NCBI RefSeq assembly: GCF_016881065.1
Contig: NZ_WXYN01000051.1
Coordinates: 1-64,000, forward strand
Direction of reading: 5' to 3'
From: Planococcus soli
Lineage (GTDB): Bacteria; Bacillota; Bacilli; Bacillales_A; Planococcaceae
Length of the DNA stretch: 64,000 bases
Shown here piece after piece: positions 62,605-64,000 of this stretch. Position numbers and translations under genes: made by a program. The first letter of the stretch is position 1. Each line of letters opens with the position of its first letter. The notes beneath the pieces were generated by a model. The model made no database searches. It had not been told where the DNA came from and saw nothing but the letters and a program-made list of their open reading frames with translations.

Positions 62605-62709
62605 GAAATACGATCCATTCAAATCGAAATACGTTCCATTGCGAATGAAATACGATCCACAGCTTCCCGAATACGATCCCAAAGCGGAAAGCGCAGGACT
62701 GCGCTTTCC
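62605..62709. repeat. 21-bp array plus hairpin, family A-D, copy D
   Basis: Four units start at 62605, 62626, 62647 and 62668. The last three bases of unit 4 start the hairpin GGAAAGCGC (62686-62694) / GCGCTTTCC (62701-62709), in exactly the phase seen in copies A and C. The tail behind it is more degenerate than in A-C. Confidence 0.93.
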
Positions 62710-63101
62710 TTGTTTTGTGCGTCCAGCAGTTGTGATGAACTTTTAAAAGGAAATCCTGCATATTAGCATAGCTTCAGAAAAAATCAATGCATCAAAAAAA
62801 TACAAATTCAGAACGGATATATATGGCTGATTCCATGTAAATTCAAGGTAAACAAAAGTCTCTTTATTCCAGCTGTGTAGAGGATGTGAACGCTTACGTA
62901 CGTTTATTTAAAATCTGTAAGACAAAATGCTTATATCCCGTTCCATATATGGTATGATGCAGAATAGATCAGCTATACGGAAACGATATTGATATATTAA
63001 CTCACTCGACAATTTTTGAGGGTTGTCCGGTCGATTCTGTATGAAATGTCTATTATCAGCCGATCAGGATCAAGCAGCATTCATCAATTGGAGGTTTTAT
63101 T
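62710..63101. other. Leader region of the carboxyethylornithine synthase gene
   Basis: No gene. CCATATATGG (62943-62952) is a perfect palindrome followed by a -10-like TATGAT (62953-62958). A catabolite-control-like sequence near 62886 is too degenerate to call. The leader from there to the ATG is about 140 nt. Confidence 0.4.
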
Positions 63102-64000
63102 ATGTACACAATCGGATTTGTCATCAGCCATAAAAACAACGAAAAAAGAAGAGCGCTTTTGCCGAAGGACATGCCGAACATCAAGAACATCGGACAGCTA
63201 TACTTTGAAATTGGCTACGGCGACGCACTTGGCTTTTCGGACGCCGAATACGAGGTTTCCGGTGCGCAATTTGTATCGCGTGAAAAAGTATTGCAATGCG
63301 ATGCAATTGTCGACGTAAAATTAGGCAATGCGGATTATTTCGACCAGTTGACGCCAGGGAAACTATTGATTGGCTGGGCACACGCAGTTCAGGACATCGC
63401 GTTTACCGACGCGGTTCTTGCGGGGGACCACACCGTGGTTGCTTGGGAAGAAATGTTCGAAGACGGCCGCTATATTTTCTACCGCAACCGGGAAGTGGCC
63501 GGGGAAGCTGCAGTTCTTCAGGCTTACCAGTACTGCGGCAAAATGCCGTACGAAACGAAAGTGGCGGTTCTTGGAAATGGCCATACGACCAAAGGCGTGC
63601 TGCGCATCCTTCACGGCCTCGGCGCAGATGTTGATGTATACGGACGCAAGCTGGAATCCCTATTCATCAAAAACATGGGCCATTACGATGTGTTGGTCAA
63701 CTGTGTGATGTGGGACACGACCCGTACGGATCGCATCATCTACAAGGAAGATTTAAAACGCCTGAAAAAGGGCGCGATGATCATCGACGTCAGCTGCGAC
63801 CCGAACATGGAAATCGAGACGTCCCGTCCGTCAACCATTGATGATCCCGTCTACACGGTGGATGGCATCATCCATTATACGGTGGACAACACCCCTGCGA
63901 TGTTCCCGCACACTGTCACAAAAGTGCTGAGCGAAGGATTTTCGCCGATGGTCGATAATTTTGTCGAAGGCAATTGGACGGAGATGATCCGCAATTCTGT
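63102..64000 (+). CDS. ceo: N5-(carboxyethyl)ornithine synthase, 5' part
   Basis: 299 residues visible; the gene runs off the window end. ATG 63102 has TTGGAGG upstream. IGFVISHKNNEKRRALLPKD, LYFEIGYGDALG, WAHAVQD, AGEAAVLQAYQYCGKMPYETKVAVLGNGHTTKG (with the NAD(P)-binding GNG) and GAMIIDVSCDPNMEIETSRPSTI match the enzyme known from Lactococcus, a member of the alanine-dehydrogenase family. It reductively couples pyruvate with the side chain of ornithine or lysine. Related but less likely: saccharopine or alanine dehydrogenase. Confidence 0.85.
   Translation, partial: MYTIGFVISHKNNEKRRALLPKDMPNIKNIGQLYFEIGYGDALGFSDAEYEVSGAQFVSREKVLQCDAIVDVKLGNADYFDQLTPGKLLIGWAHAVQDIAFTDAVLAGDHTVVAWEEMFEDGRYIFYRNREVAGEAAVLQAYQYCGKMPYETKVAVLGNGHTTKGVLRILHGLGADVDVYGRKLESLFIKNMGHYDVLVNCVMWDTTRTDRIIYKEDLKRLKKGAMIIDVSCDPNMEIETSRPSTIDDPVYTVDGIIHYTVDNTPAMFPHTVTKVLSEGFSPMVDNFVEGNWTEMIRNS

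Noticed and set aside
62881-62900. Catabolite-control (cre) site near the ceo leader
   Set aside because: About three mismatches to the consensus in a 14-bp motif; not distinguishable from chance.

Overview
The window looks like chromosomal DNA of a low-to-mid GC Gram-positive rod of the order Bacillales. Strong AGGAGG-type ribosome sites, GTG and TTG starts, lipobox lipoproteins, several S-layer-homology (SLH) proteins, an LTA-synthase-type enzyme, and YndM-, YlmA- and VanZ-like genes all fit. The family Caryophanaceae (Planococcus/Planomicrobium/Sporosarcina group) is my best guess, an inference from gene style only. I see no rRNA, tRNA, prophage, intact insertion sequence or CRISPR array.

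Layout. 0-1.5 kb: a TM2-domain gene and the decayed 3' end of an SLH gene. 1.5-10.2 kb: one peptide-use operon (IclR regulator, two Opp/Dpp ATPases, M19 dipeptidase, solute-binding lipoprotein, two permeases, S33 aminopeptidase-like hydrolase). 10.4-20.4 kb: an SLH-anchored subtilase, HAD phosphatase, M24 peptidase-like protein, SLH-CAP protein, Excalibur protein, AGCS amino-acid symporter and GRAM protein. 20.7-24.9 kb: an HxlR regulator divergent from a flavin monooxygenase/FMN reductase pair, then a CPBP protease and a PanE-like protein on the minus strand. 25-33 kb: an SLH-propeller protein, a HEPN-like protein, and three tandem SLH paralogues with the relic of a fourth. 33-34.6 kb: nitroreductase, MarR and ABM genes. 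34.8-42.3 kb: a sialic-acid catabolism cluster (nanE, nanA, SSS symporter, FrdA-like flavoprotein, ROK kinase, RpiR regulator, nagB). 42.7-49.6 kb: VanZ-like protein, a 1385-residue TPR/C39-peptidase protein, two small membrane proteins and an aldo/keto reductase. 50-64 kb: a trypsin-nuclease fusion coupled to an ABC ATPase, an amidase with a small partner, an acetamidase, a GNAT/PLP-enzyme pair, an LTA-synthase-like enzyme convergent with an arylsulfate sulfotransferase, a VOC protein and the start of N5-(carboxyethyl)ornithine synthase.

The most unusual content is between the genes. Seven intergenic regions hold spacer-less arrays of degenerate units with a period of 20 or 21 bp. Four share one 21-bp family, and in three of these the array runs in a fixed phase into a GGAAAGCGC/GCGCTTTCC hairpin. 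One array (26963-27475) is a higher-order repeat with an 82-bp super-unit (21+21+21+19). Dispersed palindromes with the core GGTGCC-W-GGCACC and two copies of a roughly 95-bp element complete the repeat landscape. I do not recognise these as named families.

Genes that seem to work together: peptide import, cleavage and its regulator (1.5-10.2 kb); sialic acid import and breakdown to fructose-6-phosphate (34.8-42.3 kb; no nagA in view); reduced-flavin supply and use by the LLM/FMN reductase pair; and surface decoration by the SLH proteins.
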